A stretch of DNA of 64,000 bases from Geodermatophilus sabuli (GTDB lineage Bacteria; Actinomycetota; Actinomycetes; Mycobacteriales; Geodermatophilaceae), in NCBI RefSeq assembly GCF_900215145.1, contig NZ_OBDO01000001.1, forward strand, positions 558,001 through 622,000. The letters are read 5' to 3'. The notes under the pieces were generated by a model that saw only the letters and a list, made by a program, of their open reading frames with translations, made no database searches and was not told the origin of the DNA. The position numbers were made by a program, and so were the translations under genes. This document shows, piece after piece, positions 1-8,118 of this stretch (position 1 is the stretch's first letter; each line of letters starts with the position of its first letter).

Positions 1-2
1 GC

Positions 3-242
3 CCGGCCGAGCAGGTGTTCTACCGCGGGCTGGCCGACGCCGCGGGCTCGCTGGTGTCCCCGGTCCTCGCCGCAGCGGCCGGGGTGCCGGGCCGGGGTCG
101 CGGGGTCGTCCGGCTGCCCGTGACGCGGGCGCAGCTGCGGGTGCTGCAGCTCCTGCTGGGGCCGCGCAGCCCGTCGGAGGAGGCGGCGCGCTGGCGCCTG
201 GGTGCCGGGCCCGCGCCGGCGTGGGCCCGGCACCGGTCGTGA
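3..242 (+). CDS. C-terminal end of an unidentified protein (partial)
   Basis: An open frame enters from the left edge and ends at a TGA at 240-242, giving about 79 residues of a C-terminus rich in Ala, Arg, Gly and Leu. The start lies outside the window. I do not recognise the family: there is no clear motif, signal or membrane segment. Its codon use is like that of the neighbours, and it lies 50 bp upstream of the thioredoxin-like gene on the same strand, so the two could be cotranscribed. The alternative is that the frame is a chance opening in high-GC DNA. Confidence 0.4.
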   Translation, partial: PAEQVFYRGLADAAGSLVSPVLAAAAGVPGRGRGVVRLPVTRAQLRVLQLLLGPRSPSEEAARWRLGAGPAPAWARHRS

Positions 243-292
243 GGCACCATCCTGGGCAGGTGTGCCGGACCCCCGTGGGAGGGGAGCGCAGC

Positions 293-649
293 ATGAGCAC
301 CGTCCGTCTCTCGGCGGGGGACTTCGCCGACACGGTGGCGGCCGCCGGCATCGTGCTCGTCGACTTCCGGGCCTCCTGGTACGGCCCGAGCCGGGGGTTC
401 GCGCCGGTCTTCGAGGCGGCCGCCGAGCGGCACCCGGACCTGGTGTTCGCCACCGTCGACGCCGAGGCCGAGCGGGGGCTCGCGGCGGCCGTCGGGGTCC
501 GCGCGGTCCCGACGCTGATGGTCTTCCGGGACGGGGTGCCCGTGTTCGCCGAGCCCGGCGCGCTGCCCGCCGACTCCGTGGAGCTGCTGATCGCCACCGT
601 CCGGGAGCTGGACATGGGGGCGGTGCGGGAGACGTTCCCCCACCGCTGA
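293..649 (+). CDS. Thioredoxin-fold protein lacking both active-site cysteines
   Basis: 118 residues, the usual length of a thioredoxin. The fold is recognisable from the strand before the active site (VLVDFRASW), the cis-proline segment (RAVPTLMVFRDG) and the final helix. Where thioredoxins carry WCGPC this protein has WYGPS, so both redox cysteines are replaced (Tyr and Ser), and no other Cys is present. It therefore cannot act as a dithiol reductant; a binding or chaperone-like role is an inference. The ATG at 293 was chosen because GGGAGGGGAG lies just upstream; a longer frame from 221 would have no such site. Confidence 0.85.
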   Translation: MSTVRLSAGDFADTVAAAGIVLVDFRASWYGPSRGFAPVFEAAAERHPDLVFATVDAEAERGLAAAVGVRAVPTLMVFRDGVPVFAEPGALPADSVELLIATVRELDMGAVRETFPHR

Positions 650-659
650 CCCGCGCGGC

Positions 660-1337
660 TCAGCCGGCCTGGGCCGACCGGGCCCGCTCCAGCGCGTCGA
701 GCAGCAGGTCGAGGCCCAACTCGAACTCCGCGCCGTAGTCGTAGCCCGGCTGCATCACGTGGCTGGTCGTGAACTCGAACAGGTGCGGGTAGGTGTCCAC
801 GGGGAACGCCGCCAGCATCACCTGCGCCAGCTCGGTGGTCTGCTCGGGGGTGTCGAACGGCAGACCCCGCTCCTGCAGCGCGAACCCGTAGACGTAGCTG
901 TCGATCGCGGAGAACGCGTGCCCGGCCAGCGCGACGGAGAATCCAGCGCCCCGAAGGCATCCGAGGACGGCGTCGTGCTGGCGCAGCGTGGCCGGACCGG
1001 GGGAGGTCCGCGACTCCATCAGCCCGATCGCCCAGCGGTGCCGGGACAGCGCCGCACGGGCGGAGACGGCCCGGCGGCGCATCGCCGTCCGCCAGTCGTC
1101 GCCCGTGGGCAGCTCGATCTCGGCGAAGACGACGTCGATCATGCCGTCGAGCAGGTCGTCCTTGTTGGCGACGTGGTGGTAGAGCGACATCGCCTCCACC
1201 CCGAGCGCCTCGCCGAGTCGCCGCATGCTCAGCCCCTCCACCCCGCCGGCGTCGGCGAGGGGAACGGCCGCGGCGAGCACCCGCTCCCGGCTCAGCGGAG
1301 GGCGGGCTCCGTGGGAGCCGGGGGATGGCGGGCTCAT
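660..1337 (-). CDS. TetR family transcriptional regulator (TetR_C domain)
   Basis: 225 residues. The N-terminal helix-turn-helix (about residues 20-65) has the TetR pattern, with [20 protein letters not shown] and NKDDLLDGM. The rest is an all-helical ligand domain of the TetR_C type. It is transcribed divergently from the oxidoreductase at 1489, and the short gap holds a double inverted repeat, so it most likely represses both genes and is released by a ligand of the oxidoreductase pathway (inference). The frame stays open upstream to 1490, but the ATG at 1337 begins the conserved domain; a longer start would run through the operator. Confidence 0.85.
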   Translation of the reverse strand: MSPPSPGSHGARPPLSRERVLAAAVPLADAGGVEGLSMRRLGEALGVEAMSLYHHVANKDDLLDGMIDVVFAEIELPTGDDWRTAMRRRAVSARAALSRHRWAIGLMESRTSPGPATLRQHDAVLGCLRGAGFSVALAGHAFSAIDSYVYGFALQERGLPFDTPEQTTELAQVMLAAFPVDTYPHLFEFTTSHVMQPGYDYGAEFELGLDLLLDALERARSAQAG

Positions 1338-1371
1338 CGGCGCACTCCGGGCGGACGTGGCGGGTGGGGGC

Positions 1372-1411
1372 TTGACGAGCTTACGGCGTAAGTCCAATCT
1401 TACGCCGTAAG
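1372..1411. promoter_or_regulatory. Double TetR operator with overlapping promoter
   Basis: CTTACGGCGTAAG at 1380-1392 and CTTACGCCGTAAG at 1399-1411 are exact reverse complements of each other, and each is itself nearly palindromic. Together they form two adjacent operator sites 19 bp apart. A TTGACG box at 1372-1377 with CAATCT 17 bp downstream (1395-1400) could be the -35/-10 of the rightward gene, so a repressor bound here would block it. The binding protein is inferred to be the adjacent TetR regulator. Confidence 0.8.
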
Positions 1412-1488
1412 CCAACGAGACGACGGAGGACGCCGTGCAGGACGAGCGAGTCGAGGAGCCGGCCACGCCGGTCGCCGGGGGAGCGGCC

Positions 1489-2469
1489 ATGACGGCCGTG
1501 CTGCAGGAGCGCTACGGCCCCGAGCCGGAGCGGGTGCTGCGGGTGGCGCAGCTGCCCCGGCCGGTGGCCGGGGACGGCGAGGTGCTGGTCCGCGTGTCGG
1601 CGACCAGCGTGGACCGCGGCACCTGGCACGTCATGGCCGGGCTGCCCTACCCCGTCCGTTTGGCCGGCTTCGGCCTGCGGCGGCCGACGGGGCCCAACCC
1701 GGGCCGCAACCTCGCGGGGACGGTGGTCGCCGTCGGCGCCGGGGTGGACGAGTTCGCCCCCGGCGACGAGGTCTTCGGCGTCGGCCGGGGCACGTTCGCC
1801 GAGTACGCGCTGGCCCGGCCCGGGAAGCTCGCGCCGGCGCCGGCCCGGCTCTCGCCCGCCGAGGCCGCCGCCACCCCCGTCTCCGGGCTCACGGCCCTGC
1901 AGGCCGTCCGCGACCACGGGCGTGTGCAGGCCGGCGAGCGGGTGCTCGTCATCGGCGCCTCGGGTGGGGTCGGCACCTTCGCCGTCCAGCTCGCGAAGGC
2001 CGCCGGCGCCGAGGTCACCGCGACCTGCCGCACGGACAAGCTCGCAGCGGTCCGGACCCTCGGCGCCGACGACGTCCTCGACCACGCCGAGCAGGACGTG
2101 ACCGCCGGCGGCCACCGCTACGACGTCGTCCTCGACATCGGCGGCAACCGCCGGCTGACCGGCCTGCGCCGGGTGCTCACCTCGCGGGGCCGGCTGGTCA
2201 TCGTCGGCGGCGAGAACGGGGGCCGGTGGCTCGGTGGCACCGACCGCCAGCTGCGGGCGCAGGCGCTCTCGCCGTTCGTCGCCCACCAGCTGGGCACCTT
2301 CGTCGCGTCGGAGAACGCCGCCGACCTGCGTGCCCTCGCCGGGCTCGTCGAGGCCGGCCAGGTCACCCCCGTCCTCGACCGCACCTACCCGCTGGCCGAC
2401 ACCGCCGCCGCGATCCGCCGCCTGCTCGACGGGGACGGCGTCGGCAAGGTCGTGGTGAGCGTTCCCTGA
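1489..2469 (+). CDS. MDR-superfamily NAD(P)-dependent oxidoreductase (quinone-reductase type)
   Basis: 326 residues from the ATG at 1489, where homologues normally begin ([18 protein letters not shown]). The N-terminal GroES-like domain is followed by a Rossmann domain with [23 protein letters not shown]. The zinc-ligand cysteines of classical alcohol dehydrogenases are absent, so it is probably a zinc-independent NADPH:quinone or enone reductase. A GTG at 1435 with a good GGAGGA in front could add 18 residues. It lies divergent from, and is probably repressed by, the TetR protein. The substrate is unknown. Confidence 0.85.
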   Translation: MTAVLQERYGPEPERVLRVAQLPRPVAGDGEVLVRVSATSVDRGTWHVMAGLPYPVRLAGFGLRRPTGPNPGRNLAGTVVAVGAGVDEFAPGDEVFGVGRGTFAEYALARPGKLAPAPARLSPAEAAATPVSGLTALQAVRDHGRVQAGERVLVIGASGGVGTFAVQLAKAAGAEVTATCRTDKLAAVRTLGADDVLDHAEQDVTAGGHRYDVVLDIGGNRRLTGLRRVLTSRGRLVIVGGENGGRWLGGTDRQLRAQALSPFVAHQLGTFVASENAADLRALAGLVEAGQVTPVLDRTYPLADTAAAIRRLLDGDGVGKVVVSVP

Positions 2470-2478
2470 CGGGGCCGG

Positions 2479-2895
2479 TCAGGCCCGGCCGAGCACCTCG
2501 AGGGCGGCCTCGGCGCAGGCGGTGTCCTCCTCCGGGGTGGCCCCGCTCACGCCGACGCCGCCGACGACGGCGCCGTCCCGCAGCACCGGCAGCCCGCCGC
2601 CGAGCGTCGTCGGCCGGAACCCGAGCTGCTCGCCGGCCACCCTCAACACCTCCGGACGCCGCTCGTCGACCTCCCGCAGCTCACCGGAGGGGCGCTGGAA
2701 GGCCGCCGCCGTCGCCGCCTTGGTCCGGGCGATGCCCGCGGTGAAGCCGGGGGTGCCGTCCGCGCGGGAGACGACGACCTCCATCCCCGCGGCGTCGACC
2801 ACCGCCACGCTCACCCGGACACCCAGTCCCGCCGCGTGGGCGAGGGCGGCGTCCGCCGCCGCGCGTGCCTGGTCGTGCCCCATGCCGTGGCCCAT
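2479..2895 (-). CDS. GlcG/HbpS-like (DUF336) protein
   Basis: 138 residues. It shows the family hallmarks: an N-terminal AADAALAHAAGLGVRVSVAVVDAAG segment (given here only as a landmark), a central FTAGIARTKAATAAAF helix, a GGGLPVLRDGAVVGGVGVSG beta-hairpin and a C-terminal DTACAEAAL. Known members bind haem or small cofactors and often sit in diol, glycolate or aromatic catabolic operons. The start at 2895 is preceded by GGGAGG. It is convergent with the oxidoreductase at 1489 (9 bp gap) and follows the AcoR-like regulator on the same strand. Confidence 0.8.
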   Translation of the reverse strand: MGHGMGHDQARAAADAALAHAAGLGVRVSVAVVDAAGMEVVVSRADGTPGFTAGIARTKAATAAAFQRPSGELREVDERRPEVLRVAGEQLGFRPTTLGGGLPVLRDGAVVGGVGVSGATPEEDTACAEAALEVLGRA

Positions 2896-3003
2896 GCCCG
2901 TTCCTCCCGGTCGACGTCGGGTCGCGGTGGCCCGCGCCCCGGGCACACCGTGCCAACCGTGCGCGGGGTCGGCCCAGCCGGGTTCCGCGTGGGGGAGGAC
3001 GGG

Positions 3004-4482
3004 TCAGCGCGGCACGGTGATCCGGTACCGGGCCATCTTCCGGTAGAGCGTGGCCCGGCCGATGCCGAGCTCCTCGGCGGCGCGGCTGATCGTCGTCCCG
3101 GGTTCGGTCAGGCAGCGGACGATCTCGTCGCGCTCGAGTCGTTCCAGCCGGGTGAGCGGATGGCCGCCGCCGTCGAGCACCTCCGGCGGCAGGTGGTGGA
3201 CGTCGACGAGGTCGGCGCGGGCCGCCGCGTCCCGGACCACACGCCGCAGCTGGCGCACGTTCCCCGGCCAGGCGCAGGCGGTCAGCGCGCGGGCCGCGCG
3301 GGCGGTGAACCCGACCGCCCGGTGCCGTTCCTGCTCGGCGAACCAGGAGGCGAGCGGCAGCACGTCGTCGGTGCGGTGCCGCAGCGCGGGCACCTCGACG
3401 ACGGTGTCGACCAGGGTGGCCAGCTGACCGGGCACCGCGGTGAAGTCCGGCGCGGTGAGCACGAACGGCTGCGGCCGGCCGGTTCGGCGCACCGCGCCCA
3501 GGGTCTGTGCCAGCTCCTCGGCGGCCCAGGCCGGCAGGTGTGGCAGGCCGGAGACGATGACGAGGGTGTCCGGGGCGCGCAGCTCCGGCGTCCACAGTTC
3601 CAGCCAGGCCGTGACGTCCCCGGCTTCGGGCGCCCTGGCGTGCAGGACCCGCTGGCGGGGGGCGACCCGGCGGCGCACGAGGGCGGCCAGTGCGGCCTTG
3701 CCCGCACCGGGCTCGCCCACGACCGCCGTGACGCGGTCGGCTGCCGCGGCGGCGTCGGACAGCGCGCCGCGCCACCCCAGCGAGACGCACGGGTCGCCGA
3801 TCCCCGGAGTGAGGTGGCCACCGACGACGTGGACGACCTCGCCCCGCGGGGCCGGGCGCACCGTCCGCCCGCCGGCGCGGACCAGCATCAGCGCGCTCGT
3901 GGCGCTCGCCGCCGCCTGGGCCAGGCCGAGCAGTAGCTCGGACGAGGAGTCCGACCAGGTGGTCAGGTTGATGCTGCCGGCGAGGTCGCCGCTGACCGGG
4001 TCCAGGACGGGCACCGCGGCGCAGGTGAACCCGCGCAGCTCGGCGCACCAGTGATCAGCGGCCCGGACCAGCGAGGGGGCGCGGTCGGCGAGGGACAGCC
4101 CCAGCCCGTTGGTGCCGGCGTTGCGCTCGGCGTAGGAGAACCCCGGCGCGAGGTGGACCCGGTCGAGCGACCGGAGGATGCCCGCGTCACTGCACAGCCG
4201 GGCGAGCACCAGGCCGTCGGCGTCGGCGACCATGAGGCTGACCGGCTCGTTCGGGATCGTGGCCTGCAGCTCGGTGAGCACCCGGTGCGCGCACTCGTAC
4301 AGCAGCGACCCGGTGTCCAGGGAGCCGGTGAAGACCGGGACGACCTCGTCGGGGGTGACGCCGTAGTCCTGGCTGCGGCGCCACGACGCCCGCAGCCGCG
4401 ACGGCGCCGGCCGGGCGGCCAGCACCGGGTCGGCGAGGGGGGTGGCGGCGAGCGGCTCGGGGGTGGCCCGGTGCACGTCCAC
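3004..4482 (-). CDS. AcoR-like GAF / AAA+-like / Fis-HTH transcriptional activator
   Basis: 492 residues, GTG start with CCCAGGAGGTGCCCC upstream. A GAF-type sensor covers about residues 60-195. A degenerate AAA+ module follows, with a Walker A-like GEPGAGKAAL (about 255) and the conserved PALRHRTDDVLPLA. The end is a Fis-type helix-turn-helix (ISRAAEELGIGRATLYRKM). The GAFTGA loop needed to contact sigma-54 is absent, as is usual for actinobacterial AcoR homologues, so it probably works with ordinary sigma factors (family knowledge). It is divergent from the amidohydrolase/DUF59/ADH operon and is its likely activator. Confidence 0.85.
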   Translation of the reverse strand: MDVHRATPEPLAATPLADPVLAARPAPSRLRASWRRSQDYGVTPDEVVPVFTGSLDTGSLLYECAHRVLTELQATIPNEPVSLMVADADGLVLARLCSDAGILRSLDRVHLAPGFSYAERNAGTNGLGLSLADRAPSLVRAADHWCAELRGFTCAAVPVLDPVSGDLAGSINLTTWSDSSSELLLGLAQAAASATSALMLVRAGGRTVRPAPRGEVVHVVGGHLTPGIGDPCVSLGWRGALSDAAAAADRVTAVVGEPGAGKAALAALVRRRVAPRQRVLHARAPEAGDVTAWLELWTPELRAPDTLVIVSGLPHLPAWAAEELAQTLGAVRRTGRPQPFVLTAPDFTAVPGQLATLVDTVVEVPALRHRTDDVLPLASWFAEQERHRAVGFTARAARALTACAWPGNVRQLRRVVRDAAARADLVDVHHLPPEVLDGGGHPLTRLERLERDEIVRCLTEPGTTISRAAEELGIGRATLYRKMARYRITVPR

Positions 4483-4514
4483 GGGGCACCTCCTGGGCGG
4501 GACGGGCCGGTGGC

Positions 4515-4531
4515 TGTGGCCCGCGCCACAC
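4515..4531. promoter_or_regulatory. Inverted-repeat motif TGTGG-N6-CCACA, copy 1
   Basis: TGTGGCCCGCGCCACAC lies between the AcoR-like gene and its divergent target. The same 17 bases recur with two changes at 8044-8060, in front of the MFS gene. It is a candidate binding site for the AcoR-like regulator. No direct evidence. Confidence 0.45.
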
Positions 4532-4563
4532 GAATGTAACCCCGCAGGACGTCGTCCTGGGGG

Positions 4564-4618
4564 CGTTCCAAAGTGAGACAGCGACCCGCTTACGCCGCCG
4601 TCCGGACCTGCCTAGCGT
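4564..4618 (+). promoter_or_regulatory. Degenerate IclR-type half-site and -10 element for the 4668 operon
   Basis: CGTTCC at 4564-4569 matches the left arm of the operator found across the window, but the right arm is poor (GACAGC). TAGCGT at 4613-4618 fits the TAnnnT form of a -10 and sits 31 bp past the 19-bp frame, the same distance as at better sites. An inverted repeat GTGAC-N4-GTCAC follows at 4632-4645 in the leader. Confidence 0.4.
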
Positions 4619-4667
4619 CTGCCCCACGATCGTGACCGGCGTCACAGAGCAGCCCGCGGAGGCGCAG

Positions 4668-5726
4668 ATGTACACCAAGGACGGCGAGAAGTACCACGTG
4701 GTGGACGCCCACATCGCCCTGTGGGACGGCCGCCCGGAGAACCAGCGCAACGTCCATGGCAAGCAGTTCATCGACTGCTTCTACGACTACCACCGCAACC
4801 TCAGCCCGGAGTCCGAGACCTGGGGGTACGAGGAGTACCTGTACCAGGGCGGCGAGCGGCTGATGCGCGACGTCTTCGTCGACGGGATCGTCGACCACGC
4901 CATCTTCCAGCCGGCCCGGCTGGCCGAGTTCTACCACCGGGGCTTCGGCCAGACCGACGAGGCCTGGGCCCTCACCCAGGCCCACCCGGACAAGCTGACC
5001 TACAACCACTACTGGGACTCCCGCGACGGGGAGAACGGCCTGGACCAGCTGCGCGCCGACGCCGAACGCTTCGGCCTCAAGGGCGTGAAGCTCTACACCG
5101 CCGACTGGCACGGGGAGTCCCGCGGCTGGAAGCTCGACGACCCCATGGCCTACCGCTACTTCGAGGTCTGCCAGGAACTGGGGATCACCAACATCCACGT
5201 GCACAAGGGTCCGACGATCCGGCCGCTGGACCGCGACGCCTTCGACGTGGCCGACGTCGACCACGCGGCCACCGACTTCCCCGACCTGACCTTCGTCGTG
5301 GAGCACTGCGGTCTCCCGAGGCTGGAGGACTTCTGCTGGATCGCCACGCAGGAGCCCAACGTGTACGCGGGGCTGGCCGTCGCGATGCCGTTCATCCACA
5401 CCCGGCCGCGTTACTTCGCGCAGATCATCGGTGAGCTCCTCTACTGGATCGGCGAGGACCGCATCCTGTTCTCCAGCGACTACGCCCTCTGGACGCCGAA
5501 GTGGCTGGTCGAGCGGTTCGTGGACTTCCAGATCCCCGAGGACCTGACCGAGTACGCCCCGCTCACCACCGCGCAGAAGAAGAAGGTGCTCGGCCTCAAC
5601 GCCGCGCGCCTCTACGACCTGCCGGTGCCGGCGGAGCTGCGGCTGCCGGAGGCCGGCGAGACCGCCACCGGCCCGCGCCAGCCCGAGGCCGCGGACCTGG
5701 CCGTGGCCGGGGGGAGCGGTCGGTGA
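4668..5726 (+). CDS. Amidohydrolase-family TIM-barrel protein of the propane-monooxygenase operon type
   Basis: 352 residues. It begins with the metal-dependent hydrolase strand VVDAHIALW and carries VHKGPTIRPLD, a central VEHCGLPRLED and the C-terminal FSSDYALWTPKW, all typical of amidohydrolase family 2. Homologues accompany prm/mim propane and acetone monooxygenase operons, where they are associated with making active hydroxylase (family knowledge; mechanism unknown). The ATG at 4668 has GGAGG 5 nt upstream and is preferred over the GTG at 4632. Its stop overlaps the next gene by 4 bp (GTGA), so it is translationally coupled to the DUF59 protein. Confidence 0.85.
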   Translation: MYTKDGEKYHVVDAHIALWDGRPENQRNVHGKQFIDCFYDYHRNLSPESETWGYEEYLYQGGERLMRDVFVDGIVDHAIFQPARLAEFYHRGFGQTDEAWALTQAHPDKLTYNHYWDSRDGENGLDQLRADAERFGLKGVKLYTADWHGESRGWKLDDPMAYRYFEVCQELGITNIHVHKGPTIRPLDRDAFDVADVDHAATDFPDLTFVVEHCGLPRLEDFCWIATQEPNVYAGLAVAMPFIHTRPRYFAQIIGELLYWIGEDRILFSSDYALWTPKWLVERFVDFQIPEDLTEYAPLTTAQKKKVLGLNAARLYDLPVPAELRLPEAGETATGPRQPEAADLAVAGGSGR

Positions 5727-6490
5727 CCGCCGTCCTGCCCGACCTCGCCGCCGAAGTGCGCTCCGCGCTCGGCGCGGTCGTCGACCCCGAGCTGGACGAG
5801 CCGATCACCGATCTCGGTTTCGTCCGCTCGGTGGCCGTGGACGGTGGCACCGTCGAGGTGCACCTGCGCCTGCCGACCTCGTTCTGCGCGCCCAACTTCG
5901 CCTGGCTGATGGCGTCCGACGCGAGGGTGGCGGTGGCTGCCGTCCCCGGGGTGGACCGGGTCGTGGTGGCCCTCGACGACCACCACGACTCCGACCTCAT
6001 CAACCGCGGCCTGGCCGCGGGCGCCGACTACCGCACCACCTTCGCGCACGAGGCGGAGGAGTCCCTCGACGAGCTGCGGGCCACCTTCACCCGCAAGGCG
6101 CACACCGCGGCGATGGAGCGGGCGCTGACCGCGCTGCTGCGCGCCGACCCGTCGCTGACCGAGGCCGACACCGCCGGGATCACGCTCGCCGACCTCCCGG
6201 CCGGCACCCCGACCACCACGGCGCTGCTACGCCGCCGGGTCGCACTCGGGTTGCCGGTGGACGGCGCCGCCCGCGTGCTCGTCCGTGACGACGGGAGCCC
6301 CCCGGAGCCCGTACAGGCGCCGATGCTGCTGCGCCGGGCCCGCTCGGTGCGCATCTCCGTCGACGGCAACGCGCACTTCTGCCGCGGGCTGCTCGCCACC
6401 CGCTATCCCGGTGCGGAGGCCGACCAGGTGCCCCGCCCCGAGGACCGCCCCCTGCTCCCGCTCACCGTCTCGAAGGGAACCCACCCGTGA
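5723..6490 (+). CDS. DUF59/MIP18-family metal-sulfur assembly protein
   Basis: 255 residues, GTG start overlapping the previous stop. Residues about 5-90 form the DUF59 (MIP18) fold: ALGAVVDPELDEPITDLGFV, then the LPTSFCAPNFAWLM segment with the single conserved Cys used by this family in iron-sulfur trafficking. The remaining residues are an extension found in proteins of this operon type. It is coupled on both sides (4-bp overlaps) to the amidohydrolase and the alcohol dehydrogenase. A role in metal loading of a partner oxygenase is an inference. Confidence 0.8.
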   Translation: MTAVLPDLAAEVRSALGAVVDPELDEPITDLGFVRSVAVDGGTVEVHLRLPTSFCAPNFAWLMASDARVAVAAVPGVDRVVVALDDHHDSDLINRGLAAGADYRTTFAHEAEESLDELRATFTRKAHTAAMERALTALLRADPSLTEADTAGITLADLPAGTPTTTALLRRRVALGLPVDGAARVLVRDDGSPPEPVQAPMLLRRARSVRISVDGNAHFCRGLLATRYPGAEADQVPRPEDRPLLPLTVSKGTHP

Positions 6491-7512
6491 AAGCCGTCCG
6501 CGTGCACGAGTACCACGCCGACCCCTCGATCGACGACATCCCCGAACCCCGGCTCCAAGGGCCCCTCGACGTCATCGTGAAGGTCGGCGGCGCCGGGGTC
6601 TGCCGGACCGACCTGCACATCCTCGAGGGCCAGTGGGCCGAGCTGCAGAACCCGGACCTGCCCTACGTGATCGGGCACGAGAACGCCGGGTGGGTGCACC
6701 AGGTCGGGGAGGGGGTCACCAACGTCGCCGTCGGTGACACCGTGATCCTGCACCCCCAGCCCAGCTGCGGCCTGTGCACGGCCTGTCGCGCCGGCCGCGA
6801 CATGCAGTGCCAGAACGCCTTCTTCCCCGGGCTGTCGAACAACGACGGCGGCATGGCCGAGTACCTGCGCACCACCGCCCGCGCCTGCGTGAAGCTCGAA
6901 CCGTCGACCAACCCCGCCGACGTCGCCGCCCTCGCGGATGCCGGCATCACCGCCTACCACGCCGTGCGCAAGGCCCTGCCGCTCCTGCACCCGGGCACGA
7001 CGGCGGTCGTGCAGGGCGCCGGCGGTCTCGGCCACATCGGCGTCCAGTGCCTGGCCGCACTGTCGGGTACCCGGATCATCGTCGTCGACCGCAACCCCGA
7101 TGCCCTGGAGCTCGCCCGGCAGATCGGCGCGGACGAGACCGTGGTCGCCGACGGCAACCAGGTGCAGGCGGTCCAGGACCTGACCGGCGGAGGGGCGGAG
7201 GTCGTCTTCGACTTCGTCGCCGAGCAGGGTGCGGAGATGGACGGCTGGCACATGACCGGCCCGGCCGGCTCGTACTACGTCATCGGGTACGGCGGCGAGC
7301 TCCGCATCCCGACGCTGGACTTCGTCGCCGGCGAGAAGAACATCGTCGGCAACATCGTCGGCACCTACACCGACCTGGCCGAGCTGATGGTCCTCGCGCA
7401 GGCCGGCAAGGTCACCCTGCACACCCAGCAGTACCCGCTCGACCGGGCCGTGGACGCGCTCCGCGACCTGGACGCCGGCAAGGTCCGGGGCCGGGCGATC
7501 CTCATCCCCTGA
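6487..7512 (+). CDS. Zinc-dependent NAD alcohol dehydrogenase (PrmE/MimE-like)
   Basis: 341 residues, GTG start in a GTGA overlap. The catalytic zinc ligands are visible as GVCRTDLH and GHENAG, and the structural zinc loop as CGLCTACRAGRDMQC. The Rossmann motif is QGAGGLGHIGVQ. It resembles the secondary-alcohol dehydrogenase that closes propane-oxidation operons, so it may oxidise a short-chain secondary alcohol. It ends the three-gene operon and is followed at once by a strong terminator hairpin. Confidence 0.88.
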   Translation: MKAVRVHEYHADPSIDDIPEPRLQGPLDVIVKVGGAGVCRTDLHILEGQWAELQNPDLPYVIGHENAGWVHQVGEGVTNVAVGDTVILHPQPSCGLCTACRAGRDMQCQNAFFPGLSNNDGGMAEYLRTTARACVKLEPSTNPADVAALADAGITAYHAVRKALPLLHPGTTAVVQGAGGLGHIGVQCLAALSGTRIIVVDRNPDALELARQIGADETVVADGNQVQAVQDLTGGGAEVVFDFVAEQGAEMDGWHMTGPAGSYYVIGYGGELRIPTLDFVAGEKNIVGNIVGTYTDLAELMVLAQAGKVTLHTQQYPLDRAVDALRDLDAGKVRGRAILIP

Positions 7513-7523
7513 CCCGGCAGGCT

Positions 7524-7553
7524 CCTCCCCGGCCGGTGCGCCGGCCGGGGAGG
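7524..7553. terminator. Hairpin terminator after the ADH gene
   Basis: A perfect 13-bp GC-rich stem (7524-7536 with 7541-7553) around a 4-nt loop begins 11 bp after the ADH stop. There is no clear U-tract, as is common in actinobacteria. Confidence 0.75.
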
Positions 7554-7573
7554 TGGGCCGGCCCCGACCGGTG

Positions 7574-7905
7574 CTACGCCGCGCTCGCGGTCAGCTCCGC
7601 GACCGCCACCAGCTCCCCGCTGAGCGCGCCGGCGAGCAGCGCGGCCGACGCGGTGACGACGAGCAGCACCGACGCCACCAGCAGCCGGGCCGGGCCCAGG
7701 CGCATGCCCAGCGCGCCGTTGACCTGGCCGCCCAGCACCAGCCCCACGGCGTTGTCCGCGAACACCACCGAGAAGCCCTGCGCACCCAGGCCGTGCTCCT
7801 CCTGCAGCACGAACGAGCTCATCGAGACGTAGGTGAACAGCACGCTGCCCTGCAGCGCGTTGACCGCGAGGTACCCGGCGAAGGTGCGGTCGGTGAGCTG
7901 CGGTT
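7574..7905 (-). pseudogene. Fragment of a Bcr/CflA-type MFS drug exporter
   Basis: On the minus strand about 110 residues match the middle of Bcr/CflA exporters: LTDRTFAGYLAVNALQGS, a FTYVSMSSFVLQ segment, FSVVFADNAVGLVLGGQVNG and a following membrane helix. The first six helices and the last few are missing and the frame ends at 7574. Upstream of about 7905 the similarity stops abruptly. I take it as the remnant of a deletion; a promoter for the next gene now lies beside it. Confidence 0.7.
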
Positions 7906-8013
7906 CGGGCCACAAGGGGCGTTCGGCGATCCGTCCCGTCCAGCGGACCGCTCCGGGCGGCGGGGTGGTGCGTCCGCCCACGCCCGTGTCGTTCCCCAAA
8001 CCGTGACCGGGCG

Positions 8014-8067
8014 CGTTCCGAGGAGCAGAACCGGGGCCCCGGGTGTGGCCTGCGCGACACATAGCGT
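8014..8067 (+). promoter_or_regulatory. IclR-type operator and -10 of the MHS transporter gene
   Basis: CGTTCC-GAGGAGC-AGAACC at 8014-8032 is a 6+7+6 inverted repeat with one arm mismatch. TAGCGT at 8062-8067 is the likely -10, 30 bp downstream, with the ATG at 8119. The operator would centre near -50, an activator position. Confidence 0.7.
8044..8060. promoter_or_regulatory. TGTGGCC-type motif, copy 2
   Basis: TGTGGCCTGCGCGACAC matches 15 of 17 bases of the motif at 4515-4531. Here it fills the -35/-10 spacer directly in front of TAGCGT, so a bound protein would interfere with or modulate polymerase. Confidence 0.45.
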
Positions 8068-8118
8068 CCGCGCGCACACCGGTACGTCCCGTGCCCCGAG
8101 CTCTCGAGAGGTAGTGCC

